Assembly: GCA_016710095.1 (NCBI GenBank)
Contig: JADJLL010000010.1
Location: 62,001-126,000 of the forward strand
Source: Candidatus Eiseniibacteriota bacterium
GTDB taxonomy: Bacteria; Eisenbacteria; RBG-16-71-46
Direction of reading: 5' to 3'
DNA: 64,000 bases
Within the stretch, counting starts at the first letter, position 1. The number at the start of each line of letters is the position of its first letter. The notes below the pieces were generated by a model that saw only the letters and a program-made list of their open reading frames with translations, was not told the DNA's origin and made no database searches. Both the position numbers and the translations under genes were made by a program. Of the stretch, positions 28,803 to 37,842 are shown in pieces.

Positions 28803-29329
28803 TGGTTCCTTATCTCTTCCTGGGCTTCGCGGCGATGCTCCTCGCGACCGCCCTCATGGTGATCCTGCACAAACACCCGGTGACGAGCGCGCTGTTCCTC
28901 GTGCTCTCGTTCTCGTCGCTCGCGGGCATCTACCTGCTCCTGCAGGCCGAGTTCGTCGGCATGGTGCAGATCATCGTGTACGCCGGCGCCATCATGGTGC
29001 TGTTCCTGTTCGTCATCATGTACCTGAACCTCCCGCACGACGTCGAGAAGGGCGCGCAGATCGCGGTCCGTCGCGGCATCGGCTGGATGGTCGGCGCGCT
29101 GATGCTCCTGTTCGCCGGACTGCTCGCGAAGAAGGGCTGGGTCGCCGGTCCGGCCGCGACGGCTCCCGCGGACCTGTCGGGCGGCAACGCCGCGGCGATC
29201 GGCCGCGTGCTCTACAGCCGCTTCCTGTTCCCGTTCGAGATCACCTCGATCCTGCTGCTCGTCGCCATGGTCGGCGCGATCGTGATGGCCAAGGGCCGCC
29301 CGGCGTCGCCGGAAGGAGAGGGCGAATGA
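28802..29329 (+). CDS. nuoJ: NADH-quinone oxidoreductase subunit J
   Basis: 175 residues, five membrane helices. The family region QAEFVGMVQIIVYAGAIMVL, including the Tyr, Gly and conserved pi-bulge helix, is complete. It overlaps the nuoH stop and the nuoK start by four bases, and takes part in proton transfer. Confidence 0.93.
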   Translation: MVPYLFLGFAAMLLATALMVILHKHPVTSALFLVLSFSSLAGIYLLLQAEFVGMVQIIVYAGAIMVLFLFVIMYLNLPHDVEKGAQIAVRRGIGWMVGALMLLFAGLLAKKGWVAGPAATAPADLSGGNAAAIGRVLYSRFLFPFEITSILLLVAMVGAIVMAKGRPASPEGEGE

Positions 29330-29628
29330 TCCCGACCGAGTGGGTGCTGGCGCTCAGCGCCGTGCTCTTCACCATCGGCGTGGTCGGCGTGCTCGTGCGC
29401 CGCAACGCGCTGGTGATCTTCATGTCCATCGAGCTGATGCTGAATGCGGCGAACCTCGCGTTCGTGGCGTTCGCGCGTCAGCAGCAGTCGCTCGACGGAC
29501 AGATCTTCGTGTTCTTCGTGATGACCGTGGCCGCCGCCGAGGTGGCCGTGGGACTCGCCATCATCGTGAACCTGTTCCGCCTGCGCGAAACGGTGTTCGT
29601 GGACGAAATCAACCTGTTGAAGGGCTAG
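29326..29628 (+). CDS. nuoK: NADH-quinone oxidoreductase subunit K
   Basis: 100 residues, three membrane helices, with the two buried Glu of the proton path (SIELMLNAANLAF and AAAEVAVGLAI). The usual length. ATG overlaps the nuoJ stop. Confidence 0.95.
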   Translation: MIPTEWVLALSAVLFTIGVVGVLVRRNALVIFMSIELMLNAANLAFVAFARQQQSLDGQIFVFFVMTVAAAEVAVGLAIIVNLFRLRETVFVDEINLLKG

Positions 29629-29635
29629 GACGGCC

Positions 29636-31657
29636 GTGAACTTGCCCATGCTCTGGATCATTCCCGCGCTGCCCCTGGCCGCGGTCGCTCTCAACATGTT
29701 GTTCGGCGACCGTCTCGGCAAGAAGGGCACCGCGTTTCTCGCCTGCGGGGCCGTCGGCCTCGCGTTCGCCTTCGCGGTGCGCGCCGTGCTCACGCTGGCC
29801 GGTCGCTCCGAGGAAGAACGGCAGATCGTCGAGACCGCGTGGACCTGGTTCCGCGTCGGTGACTTCTCGGTCGACGTGTCGTTCCTGCTCGACCCGCTCT
29901 CCGCGATCATGGTGCTGGTCGTCACCGGCGTCGGCTTCCTCATCCACGTGTACTCGACCGGGTACATGGCCGAGGACCCGTCGTTCCGCCGGTTCTTCCT
30001 GTACCTGAACCTCTTCATGTTCGCGATGCTCACGCTCGTGCTCGCGGACAACTACCTGCTCATGTTCGTGGGCTGGGAAGGGGTCGGTCTCTGCTCGTAC
30101 CTGCTGATCGGCTTCTGGTACGAGAAGCAGTCCGCGACGGACGCCGGCAAGAAGGCGTTCATCGTCAACCGCATCGGCGACTTCGGCTTCCTGCTCGGCG
30201 TCATGTTCCTGATCGCGTGGACCGGCTCGGTCAACTTCGAGCGCGTCTTCGCGTCGGCGCCGCACCTGTTCACGGCCGGCGGCTCGATCATCACGATCGC
30301 GACGCTCCTCATGTTCCTCGGCGCCACCGGCAAGAGCGCGCAGATCCCGCTCTACGTCTGGCTCCCCGACGCCATGGAAGGCCCGACGCCGGTGTCCGCG
30401 CTCATCCACGCCGCCACGATGGTCACGGCCGGCGTGTACATGGTCGTGCGAAGCCACGTGCTGTTCGAGATGGCGCCCGTGACGCTCGAGGTGATCGCCA
30501 TCGTCGGCGCCGCCACGGCGCTCATGGCGGCGACGATCGGCCTCGTGCAGAACGACATCAAGCGCGTGCTCGCGTACTCCACCGTGAGCCAGCTCGGCTA
30601 CATGTTCTTCGCCTGCGGCGTCGGCGCGTTCGGCGCCGGCATCTTCCACGTCATGACGCACGCGTTCTTCAAGGCGCTGCTCTTCCTCGGCGCCGGCTCG
30701 GTGATCTACGGCATGCACCACGAGCAGGACATGCGGAAGATGGGCGGCCTCGCCACGAAGATGCCCGTCACGCACGCGACCATGCTCATCGCCACGATCG
30801 CGATCGCCGGCATCCCGCCGTTCGCCGGCTTCTGGTCGAAGGACGAGATCCTCGCCAAGGCGTTCGCGACCGGTCATTACGGCATCTTCGCCGCCGGCCT
30901 GCTCGGCGCGGTGATGACGGCCTTCTACATGTTCCGGCTCTACGTGCTCACGTTCCAGGGCAAGGCCCGCTTCGACGAGAGCGGCGGCCACGCGCACGCG
31001 CACGCCCACGCGGCCGACGCGCACGGCGCCCACGCTCACGACGCGCACGGCCACGCCGCCGCGCACGACGATCACGGCCACGACCACGGTCACGGCGGCC
31101 CGGTGAAGGAATCGCCGTGGAACATGACCGTGCCGCTGTCGGTGCTCGCGGTGCTGTCGGTGATCGGCGGCTGGGTCGGCATCGGCAAGCCGTTCATCGA
31201 GGGCGAATCCTGGATGGGCCGCTGGCTCGAGCCCGTGCTCGGCTCCGGTCCGCACGTGCACCATCTCGCGGTGTCCACCGAGTTCGGCCTCATGGGCCTC
31301 TCGGTCGCGATCGCCGCGTTCGGCATCTTCATGGCGTTCCGCGCCTACCTCCAGCAGCCGTCCATCGCCACGGCGATGCACGAGCGCTTCGGCGGCGTGC
31401 ACCGCGCGCTGTACAACAAGTACTGGGTGGACGAGTTCTACGACGCGATCGCCGTGAACCCGATCTACCAGGCGTCCATGCGCCTCTGGCGCTTCTGGGA
31501 CGAGAAGGTCGTGGACGGCACCGTCAACGGTGTCGGCTACTTCCTCGAAGGTGTTTCCGCACTGCTGCGTCTCTTCCAGACCGGATACGTCGGCACGTAC
31601 GCCCTGTTCATCGCTCTGGGCGTCCTCGCCCTGTTCCTTCACTTCCTGAGGTCGTAA
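29636..31657 (+). CDS. nuoL: NADH-quinone oxidoreductase subunit L with a histidine-rich loop
   Basis: 673 residues, about 16 membrane helices. An antiporter-like subunit: LMFVGWEGVGLCSYLLIGFW (Glu), ATGKSAQIPLYVWLPDAMEG (Lys), ALIHAATMVTAGVY and HAFFKALLFLGAGSVI are all present. The start is GTG 29636, or ATG 29648. Between 30989 and 31093 (residues 452-486) lies a loop of 14 His in 35 residues, mixed with Ala, Asp and Gly. It is absent from usual NuoL. The C-terminal lateral helix region follows. Confidence 0.95.
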   Translation: MNLPMLWIIPALPLAAVALNMLFGDRLGKKGTAFLACGAVGLAFAFAVRAVLTLAGRSEEERQIVETAWTWFRVGDFSVDVSFLLDPLSAIMVLVVTGVGFLIHVYSTGYMAEDPSFRRFFLYLNLFMFAMLTLVLADNYLLMFVGWEGVGLCSYLLIGFWYEKQSATDAGKKAFIVNRIGDFGFLLGVMFLIAWTGSVNFERVFASAPHLFTAGGSIITIATLLMFLGATGKSAQIPLYVWLPDAMEGPTPVSALIHAATMVTAGVYMVVRSHVLFEMAPVTLEVIAIVGAATALMAATIGLVQNDIKRVLAYSTVSQLGYMFFACGVGAFGAGIFHVMTHAFFKALLFLGAGSVIYGMHHEQDMRKMGGLATKMPVTHATMLIATIAIAGIPPFAGFWSKDEILAKAFATGHYGIFAAGLLGAVMTAFYMFRLYVLTFQGKARFDESGGHAHAHAHAADAHGAHAHDAHGHAAAHDDHGHDHGHGGPVKESPWNMTVPLSVLAVLSVIGGWVGIGKPFIEGESWMGRWLEPVLGSGPHVHHLAVSTEFGLMGLSVAIAAFGIFMAFRAYLQQPSIATAMHERFGGVHRALYNKYWVDEFYDAIAVNPIYQASMRLWRFWDEKVVDGTVNGVGYFLEGVSALLRLFQTGYVGTYALFIALGVLALFLHFLRS

Positions 31658-33253
31658 GTGGCTCAACTCCCCTGGTTGTCCCTGCTCGTGTTCTTCCCGC
31701 TGGCCGCGGCGATTCTCGTCGCGATCATGCCGGCGAACGCGCACAAGCCCATCCGGTGGTGGGCCACGATCGCCGCGCTCGCGGAGTTCGTGTTCTCGCT
31801 GCCCCTGTGGTGGCGGGTGATTCCCGGCCAGGCCGGGTTCCAGTTCGAGGAGAAGCTCGACTGGATTCCCGTCCTCGGGGCGCAGTACCACCTCGGCGTG
31901 GACGGCGTGAGCGGACTGCTCGCGCTCCTCACGACCTTCACCACGCTCATCGCGATCATCGGGGCTTGGACGTCGGTCGAGAAGCGCTCGCGTGAGTTCT
32001 TCGCGCTCGTGCTCGCGCTCGAGGCGGGCATGCTCGGCACGTTCTTCTGCCTCGACCTGCTGCTCTTCTACGTCTTCTGGGAAGCGATGCTGATCCCGAT
32101 GTACCTGCTGATCGGCGTGTGGGGCGGACAGCGGCGCGTGTACGCGGCCGTGAAGTTCTTCCTCTACACGATGGCCGGCAGCGTGCTCATGCTGGTCGCC
32201 ATCCTGTCGCTGTGGTTCCTGCAGAAGCAGTACAGCGGCATCCCGACCTTCGACCTGCAGGCCTTCTACCAGCTGCCGCTCGCGCCTTCGCGCCAGCTGT
32301 GGATGTTCCTGGCGTTCGCGTTCGCCTTCGCGATCAAGGTCCCGATGTTCCCGCTGCACACGTGGCTGCCGGACGCGCACGTCGAAGCCCCGACGGCGGG
32401 CTCCGTCATCCTGGCCGCCGTGCTGCTCAAGATGGGCACGTACGGCTTCCTGCGCTTCGCCATGCCGCTGTTCCCGAACGCGCTCGAGGTCTGCGCCCCG
32501 TACATCGCGTGGCTGGCGATCATCGGCATCGTCTACGGCGCGCTCGTCGCGATGGTGCAGCCCGACATGAAGAAGCTGGTGGCCTACTCGTCGGTGAGCC
32601 ACATGGGCTTCGTGGTGCTCGGCCTCATGGCGATGAACTCGCAGGGCTTCGCCGGCTCGATGATGACGATGCTCAACCACGGCGTCTCGACGGGCGCGCT
32701 GTTCCTTCTCGTCGGCGTCATCTACGAGCGCCGCCACACGCGCAAGATCGCGGACTTCGGCGGGCTGTGGACGGTCATCCCGGTGTACTCGGTCATCTTC
32801 CTCGTCGTGATGCTGTCGAGCGTCGGCCTGCCCGGCACGAACGGCTTCATCGGCGAGTTCCTCGTGCTGCTCGGCGCCTTCAAGCACTCCGTGTGGTGGG
32901 CCGTCGTCGCGGCGACGGGCGTGATCCTGTCCGCGTGCTACATGCTCTGGATGTTCCAGCGCGTCGTGTTCGGACCGGTGACGCACGAAGAGAACCGCAA
33001 GCTCACCGACCTGTCGTTCCGTGAGCGCCTCGTGTTCGCGCCGCTGCTCGTGCTCATCTTCTGGATGGGCGTCGCGCCGCAGCCGTTCCTCGACCGCATG
33101 CAGCCGGCGCTCGATCGCGTGCTGCAGATGACGAACGACCGTGCGCAGATGATGGCGCAGGCGGACGCCACCGCGACCGCGCCGCTGGCCTCGCGCCTGC
33201 CGGCCGCTCCCGCGGCCGTATCGGTGCCCGCCGAGCAGGGAGGTGCGCGATGA
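31658..33253 (+). CDS. nuoM: NADH-quinone oxidoreductase subunit M
   Basis: 531 residues, 14 membrane helices. FYVFWEAMLIPMYLLIGVWG (Glu), FAIKVPMFPLHTWLPDAHVE (Lys) and AYSSVSHMGFV are the proton-path signatures. GTG start directly after the nuoL stop. The Ala-rich C-terminal tail of about 25 residues is not conserved in the family. Confidence 0.95.
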   Translation: MAQLPWLSLLVFFPLAAAILVAIMPANAHKPIRWWATIAALAEFVFSLPLWWRVIPGQAGFQFEEKLDWIPVLGAQYHLGVDGVSGLLALLTTFTTLIAIIGAWTSVEKRSREFFALVLALEAGMLGTFFCLDLLLFYVFWEAMLIPMYLLIGVWGGQRRVYAAVKFFLYTMAGSVLMLVAILSLWFLQKQYSGIPTFDLQAFYQLPLAPSRQLWMFLAFAFAFAIKVPMFPLHTWLPDAHVEAPTAGSVILAAVLLKMGTYGFLRFAMPLFPNALEVCAPYIAWLAIIGIVYGALVAMVQPDMKKLVAYSSVSHMGFVVLGLMAMNSQGFAGSMMTMLNHGVSTGALFLLVGVIYERRHTRKIADFGGLWTVIPVYSVIFLVVMLSSVGLPGTNGFIGEFLVLLGAFKHSVWWAVVAATGVILSACYMLWMFQRVVFGPVTHEENRKLTDLSFRERLVFAPLLVLIFWMGVAPQPFLDRMQPALDRVLQMTNDRAQMMAQADATATAPLASRLPAAPAAVSVPAEQGGAR

Positions 33254-34719
33254 ACATCGTCCCGCAGCCGACGTTCCTGGCCCTCGACTGGTGGGCCCTC
33301 GGCCCGGTGATCGCCCTGACCGTGGGCGCGATCCTGCTCCTGCTTCTCGAGTTCCTGCCGCAGCGCGCGAACGGCAACCGTGGCGGCATCGTCTCGCTGC
33401 TCACGTTCCTCTTCTCCGGCTACGCCGTCTGGCGCGTGGCGGGGGAGAAGCGCGAGCTGTTCGGCGGCATGTTCGTGCACGATCCGATGACCGTGTTCTT
33501 CACGATGCTGTTCTGCTCCGTGGGCCTGCTCGCGACGCTCATGTCGTGGGACTACGTGAAGCGCACGAAGATCAACCAGGCCGAGTACTACGCGCTCCTG
33601 CTGTCGAGCGTGCTCGGCATGATCGTCATGGCCGCGTCGAACGACCTCATCACGGTGTTCCTCGGGCTCGAGCTCATGTCGCTCGCGCTCTACGTGATGG
33701 TCGGCTTCCGCCGCTCGCGGCTGGAGTCCAACGAGGCCGCGCTCAAGTACTTCCTGCTCGGCGCCTTCGCGTCGGGCTTCCTGCTCTACGGCATCGCGCT
33801 GCTGTACGGCGCCACCGGCACGACGAACCTCGCGATGATCGGCGCGTTCCTCGCGGACACGCCGCTCTCGACGAATCCCATGCTGCTCATGGGCTCGCTG
33901 CTCGTGTTCGTGGGCTTCGGCTTCAAGGTCGCGGCCGCTCCGTTCCACATGTGGACCCCGGACGTGTACGAAGGCGCGCCGACGTCGGTCACCGGCTTCA
34001 TGTCGGCCGGCGCCAAGGCGGCCGGCTTCGCGGCGCTGCTCCGCGTGGCACTGCGCGCGCTCGGCCCCGTGATGGCGGACTGGACGCAGATGCTGGCGGT
34101 GATCGCGTTCCTCACGATGACCGTGGGCAACGTGACCGCGCTGCTGCAGGGCAACCTCAAGCGCATGCTCGCCTACTCGAGCATCGCGCACGCGGGCTAC
34201 ATCCTCGTCGCGGTCGCGGCGGGCGGGCCCGAGGGCGCGTCGGCGGCGGTGTTCTACCTCGCCACGTACTCGTTCATGAACATCGGCGCGTTCGCCGTGC
34301 TCACGATGCTGGGCAAGGGGCGCGAGGAACGCGTGCTCATGTCGGACCTGCAGGGCCTCGGATTCCGCGAGCCGCTGCTCGGCCTGGCGCTGACGGCGTT
34401 CATGCTGTCGCTCGCCGGTATCCCGCCGATGGCGGGCTTCATGGGCAAGCTGTATATCTTCGGAGAAGCGGTGAAGCACCCGCAGCTGCTGTGGGTGGTC
34501 ATCGCCGGCGTCCTCAACAGCGTCGTGTCGGTCTACTACTACCTGCGCGTCACCGTGGCGCTGTACATGAAGGAGCCCGAGGGCGAGCCGGTCGGGATCT
34601 CGTGGGGCGCTCCCGCGGTGGTCGCGATCGTGCTGACGCTGGCTGCGACGCTGTACTTCGGCCTGCAGGCGCAGGGCCTGTGGATCCAGGCGCAGAACAG
34701 CGTGATGGGCCTGCTCTAG
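33250..34719 (+). CDS. nuoN: NADH-quinone oxidoreductase subunit N
   Basis: 489 residues. TVFLGLELMSLALYVMVGF, GFGFKVAAAPFHMWTPDVYE (Lys), SAGAKAAGFAALLR and AYSSIAHAGYILVA are complete. Third antiporter-like subunit, last gene of the operon, followed by a strong terminator. Confidence 0.95.
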   Translation: MNIVPQPTFLALDWWALGPVIALTVGAILLLLLEFLPQRANGNRGGIVSLLTFLFSGYAVWRVAGEKRELFGGMFVHDPMTVFFTMLFCSVGLLATLMSWDYVKRTKINQAEYYALLLSSVLGMIVMAASNDLITVFLGLELMSLALYVMVGFRRSRLESNEAALKYFLLGAFASGFLLYGIALLYGATGTTNLAMIGAFLADTPLSTNPMLLMGSLLVFVGFGFKVAAAPFHMWTPDVYEGAPTSVTGFMSAGAKAAGFAALLRVALRALGPVMADWTQMLAVIAFLTMTVGNVTALLQGNLKRMLAYSSIAHAGYILVAVAAGGPEGASAAVFYLATYSFMNIGAFAVLTMLGKGREERVLMSDLQGLGFREPLLGLALTAFMLSLAGIPPMAGFMGKLYIFGEAVKHPQLLWVVIAGVLNSVVSVYYYLRVTVALYMKEPEGEPVGISWGAPAVVAIVLTLAATLYFGLQAQGLWIQAQNSVMGLL

Positions 34720-34741
34720 GACGCCCGTACCGAAACTCGAG

Positions 34742-34779
34742 GAAGCCCGGTGGCTCGCGCCGCCGGGCTTCTTTCGTTT
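34742..34779. terminator. Terminator between nuoN and moeA
   Basis: A 13-bp stem (GAAGCCCGG-U-GGC, one wobble pair) with TCGC loop, followed by TTTCGTTT on the + strand. The genes are convergent, so it probably stops both transcripts. Confidence 0.85.
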
Positions 34780-36020
34780 CAGGCTTCGGGCATGCGCAGC
34801 AGCAGCGCCTCGGCTTCGTCGCCGCGCTGCAGACGCCCGGCATCCTCCGGCACGACGAGCAGCGCGTGCGCGCGCGACTGCGGCGTGAGGTGGCCGGAGA
34901 CCTGCGCGCCCGCGGGCAACGCCCACAGCGCGCCCAGGCGCCACTCGAGCGCGCAGCGCACGAAGTCCGTGCGGCCCGCGCGCGACTCGAGGTCCGACGC
35001 CAGCCGCACGGGCACGCGCGGCCGGTCGAGCGCGGCGTGGCCCTGCAGCTTGCGCAGCGCGGGGCGCACGAGCGCCTCGAACACGCACGCGACGGACGCG
35101 GGATTGCCGGGCAGGCCGAAGAACAGCCGTCCGTGCGGCGCGCCGAACGCCTGCGGCCGTCCGGGGCGCATCGCCACGCGCCACAGCTCGATCTCGCCGA
35201 TCGCGTCGAGCGCCTGCTTCACGGGATCGAAGTCGCCCGCCGAGACGCCGCCGATCGTGAGCACGACGTCCGAAACCTCGACGGCTTCGCGCACGCGCTC
35301 CGCGACGCGCGCGGCGTCGTCGGGAAGGCGTTCGGCCAGCGTGAGCACGCCGCCCGCCTGCGTGACGAGCATGGCGAGCATGGGCAGGTTGCTGTCGCGG
35401 ATCGCGCCCGGGCGCAGCGGCTCGCCCGGATCGAGCAGTTCGTCGCCCGTGGACAGCACCGCGACGCGGGGCGCGGGGGAGAGCTCGACCTCCGCGAAGC
35501 CGAGCGATGCGGCGAGGGCGAGGTCGTGCGCCGACAGTTCGCGGCCGGCGGCGAGCGCGACTTCGCCCGCGGTGACGTCTTCGCCCGCGCGGCGGATGTT
35601 CGCGCCGGCGCGGACCGGGAGCGTGAAGCGCGCGGCGGCGTCGCCGTCCTCGCGCGAGCCGTCCTCGAACGGCACGACGGCGTCGGTGCCCGCGGGGATC
35701 GGCGCGCCGGTCATGACCAGCGCGGCCTCGCCGCGCGCGAGCACGCGTTCGAGCGGACGGCCCGCGGCCGCCACGCCGGTGACGGGCACGCGCACGGGCG
35801 CATTGGGCGAGGCCGACGCGAGATCGGCGGCGATCACCGCCCAGCCGTCCATCGCGGAGTTGTCGAACGGCGGCAGCGCGTGAGGGGCGACGAGGTCGCG
35901 CCGCAACGCCCGGCCGAGCGCGCGTGCGATGGGCTCGTGCGCGGCGGGAAGCGGGACGGCGGCCGCCAGCACGCGTTCGCGCGCCTCGGCGTAGGTCAGC
36001 TCGCGCGGACGCGGGCTCAC
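34779..36020 (-). CDS. moeA: Molybdopterin molybdenumtransferase
   Basis: 413 residues, GTG 36020 overlapping the moaC stop. MoeA inserts molybdate into adenylylated molybdopterin. PFDNSAMDGWAV, GAPIPAGTDAVVPFED, STGDELLDPG, IRDSNLPML, TIGGVSAGDFD and GLPGNPASVACVFE are all present in family order. The C-terminal domain IV is complete. It forms an operon with moaC. Confidence 0.95.
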   Translation of the reverse strand: MSPRPRELTYAEARERVLAAAVPLPAAHEPIARALGRALRRDLVAPHALPPFDNSAMDGWAVIAADLASASPNAPVRVPVTGVAAAGRPLERVLARGEAALVMTGAPIPAGTDAVVPFEDGSREDGDAAARFTLPVRAGANIRRAGEDVTAGEVALAAGRELSAHDLALAASLGFAEVELSPAPRVAVLSTGDELLDPGEPLRPGAIRDSNLPMLAMLVTQAGGVLTLAERLPDDAARVAERVREAVEVSDVVLTIGGVSAGDFDPVKQALDAIGEIELWRVAMRPGRPQAFGAPHGRLFFGLPGNPASVACVFEALVRPALRKLQGHAALDRPRVPVRLASDLESRAGRTDFVRCALEWRLGALWALPAGAQVSGHLTPQSRAHALLVVPEDAGRLQRGDEAEALLLRMPEA

Positions 36021-36640
36021 TTGCGGCGGGGTTTGGCGGGAGTGCGCGCGGGAGTGCGCGCAGGTGCGCGCTTGGTTCCGCGTGCGGCGCTCGCGGCACG
36101 CGGAGCACGTGCGGCGCTCGCCGCCGCTCGCTCGGGACTTCCCTCGGAGCGGTTCGCGGGTTCAGCGCGCTTCCAGGTGCCGCTGCGTCCGCCGCGCTTT
36201 TCCCACAGCGCGATCTCGCCGATCACCATGCCGCGATCGACCGCCTTGAGCATGTCGTAGAGCGTCAGCGCCGCCGCGGCGACCGCGTGCAGCGCTTCCA
36301 TCTCGACGCCCGTGCGGGCGGTCGTGCGCGTGCGCACTTCGATCCGCACGCCGGGGCCGGTCGCGTCGAGGTCGAACGTCACGTCGACGGCGTCGAGGGG
36401 CACGGGGTGGGCGAGCGGGATGACTTCGCTCGTGCGCTTGGCCGCCATGACGGCCGCGAGGTGCGCGGCGGCGAGGACGTTGCCCTTGGGCGCCTGGTCC
36501 CGGCCGAGCAGGTCGAGCGTGTCGCGGTGCATGGAGACGTGCCCACGGGCCACGGCTTCGCGGACGGTGGGAGACTTGGCCGAGACGTCCACCATGCGGA
36601 CCCGGCCACGGGCATCGACGTGCGAAAGGCGTTTTTTCAT
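36017..36640 (-). CDS. moaC: Cyclic pyranopterin monophosphate synthase with basic tail
   Basis: 207 residues; the family is near 160. The catalytic core has KGNVLAAAHLAAVMAAKRTS, IPLAHPVPLDAV, TGVEMEALHAVAAAALTLYD and KAVDRGMVIGEI. MoaC, with MoaA, makes the first stable pterin of molybdenum cofactor. Residues 157-207 are a low-complexity tail of Ala, Arg, Pro, Lys and Thr with repeats of the ARTPA type, absent in other MoaC. Its own promoter lies 10 bases upstream of the ATG. Confidence 0.93.
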   Translation of the reverse strand: MKKRLSHVDARGRVRMVDVSAKSPTVREAVARGHVSMHRDTLDLLGRDQAPKGNVLAAAHLAAVMAAKRTSEVIPLAHPVPLDAVDVTFDLDATGPGVRIEVRTRTTARTGVEMEALHAVAAAALTLYDMLKAVDRGMVIGEIALWEKRGGRSGTWKRAEPANRSEGSPERAAASAARAPRAASAARGTKRAPARTPARTPAKPRRK

Positions 36641-36649
36641 GCGAAACGG

Positions 36650-36678
36650 AAGATAGGCAGGGTACCCGGGCGGGTCAA
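36650..36678 (-). promoter_or_regulatory. Promoter of moaC-moeA
   Basis: On the - strand: TTGACC (36678-36673), 17 bases, TATCTT (36655-36650). Confidence 0.7.
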
Positions 36679-36703
36679 TCGCGGTCCGTTCGCCAGTCGG
36701 CCA

Positions 36704-36733
36704 TTGACACCCCTCGTACGGCGCCCGTACCGT
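36704..36733 (+). promoter_or_regulatory. Promoter of the membrane-protein gene at 36771
   Basis: TTGACA (36704-36709), 18 bases, TACCGT (36728-36733). It is divergent from the moaC promoter, with the -35 boxes about 26 bases apart. Confidence 0.55.
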
Positions 36734-36770
36734 CTCCGGGCGCGCCGGTCCACACCGTCGCTCGACCCCT

Positions 36771-37628
36771 ATGAACTCACACCGACGCCCTCCCATTTCT
36801 GCCCGCCACGCCTTTGCGCTGGCCTTCGATCTCGCCGTGCGGCGCGACACGCTGCACTCGATGGTCGTGCCGCTCGTGCTGTGGGCGCCCTGGACTCTCG
36901 CCCCGGCGCTCGCGCCGCTGGTGTTCCCGGGACTGCACACGAGCCAGCTCCTGCTCGTGCAGGCGGCGAGCAACCTGTTCACGTTCGTGGCGTTCGTGAT
37001 CGTGACTTCGATGCTGCGCTTCCGCGCCGCGTCGGTGTTCCACGCCGGCGGCCACGCGGACCCGGCCCCGATCGGCGAGTGCTACCGCCTCGGCCTGTCG
37101 CGCGCGCCCGTGCTCTACCTGACCGAGGCGCTGCGCAACATCGCGTTCGGCATCTCGTTCAGCATGCTGTTCGTGCCCTTCCTCTACCTGGGCTTCAAGC
37201 TCTCGCTCGCCACGGAAGCCGTCGTGCTGCGCCGCGAGAACCCGGTGCAGGCGTTCTCGCGCTCGTACCACCTGACCGACGGCCGCTTCGAGCGCTGGCT
37301 CGAGATGATCGCGATGTCGGTGCTGCTCGTGGTGCCGGTGTGGTTCCTGTGCGTCGTGGGCTTCCTGCTCGTGCCCGGCAGCAGTTGGAACACGTGGCTG
37401 TCGGTGGGCTCGTTCCTGAGCGCCGCGCTCATGCCGATCGTCCAGTACGCGTGGTCGTTCTTCTACCTGCGCCTCGACGAACTCGACCAGGCCGAGGCCG
37501 AGGCGAACGCCGCCGTGCCCGCCCCGACGTTCGCTCCCGTGCGCCGCGCCGCCGCCGGTGGCGCCCAGCCGAAGCTGCGCCTCGTCGAGAGCCCGAAGCG
37601 GGACCTCGACGAGCCTTCGTCCGAGTAG
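36771..37628 (+). CDS. Multi-pass membrane protein of unknown function
   Basis: 285 residues with about five to six membrane helices and a charged C-terminal tail. The central region (LGFKLSLATEAVVLRRENPV followed by SRSYHLTDGRF) resembles membrane proteins of the DUF975/glycerophosphodiester-phosphodiesterase membrane-domain type, whose role is not known. Divergent from moaC with a clear promoter, and followed by a weak hairpin (37637-37655). Confidence 0.65.
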   Translation: MNSHRRPPISARHAFALAFDLAVRRDTLHSMVVPLVLWAPWTLAPALAPLVFPGLHTSQLLLVQAASNLFTFVAFVIVTSMLRFRAASVFHAGGHADPAPIGECYRLGLSRAPVLYLTEALRNIAFGISFSMLFVPFLYLGFKLSLATEAVVLRRENPVQAFSRSYHLTDGRFERWLEMIAMSVLLVVPVWFLCVVGFLLVPGSSWNTWLSVGSFLSAALMPIVQYAWSFFYLRLDELDQAEAEANAAVPAPTFAPVRRAAAGGAQPKLRLVESPKRDLDEPSSE

Positions 37629-37636
37629 ACGGACTC

Positions 37637-37655
37637 CGCGCCCCTCCGGGGCGCG
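37637..37655 (+). terminator. Hairpin after the membrane-protein gene
   Basis: CGCGCCCC stem, TCC loop, GGGGCGCG, eight bases past the stop. No T-run follows, so its strength as a terminator is uncertain. Confidence 0.4.
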
Positions 37656-37842
37656 CCTTGGTCGCCCCACCCTCGAGCCCCTCTCGTGCCTCCGTCTTGC
37701 CCCGGCTTCCGCCGGTGTGGCAACTTGAAACGGTCGGGCCCGCCGCCGCATCAGAGAGGCGCCGCCCACCCCGGAGGAGACCCTGAGCACTCGCCATCGC
37801 ACCACCCGTGACGCCGGCCGCACGCCCGCCGCCAGGGGCGAG

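Noticed and set aside
30985..31100. A tandem DNA repeat at the His-rich stretch
   Set aside because: The His codons are irregularly spaced, so it is a coding bias in nuoL and not a repeat array.
29609..32986. An 1,125-codon open frame on the - strand opposite nuoL and nuoM
   Set aside because: It is made of His-, Arg-, Asp- and Glu-rich text with no family motif, exactly opposite two clear membrane proteins.
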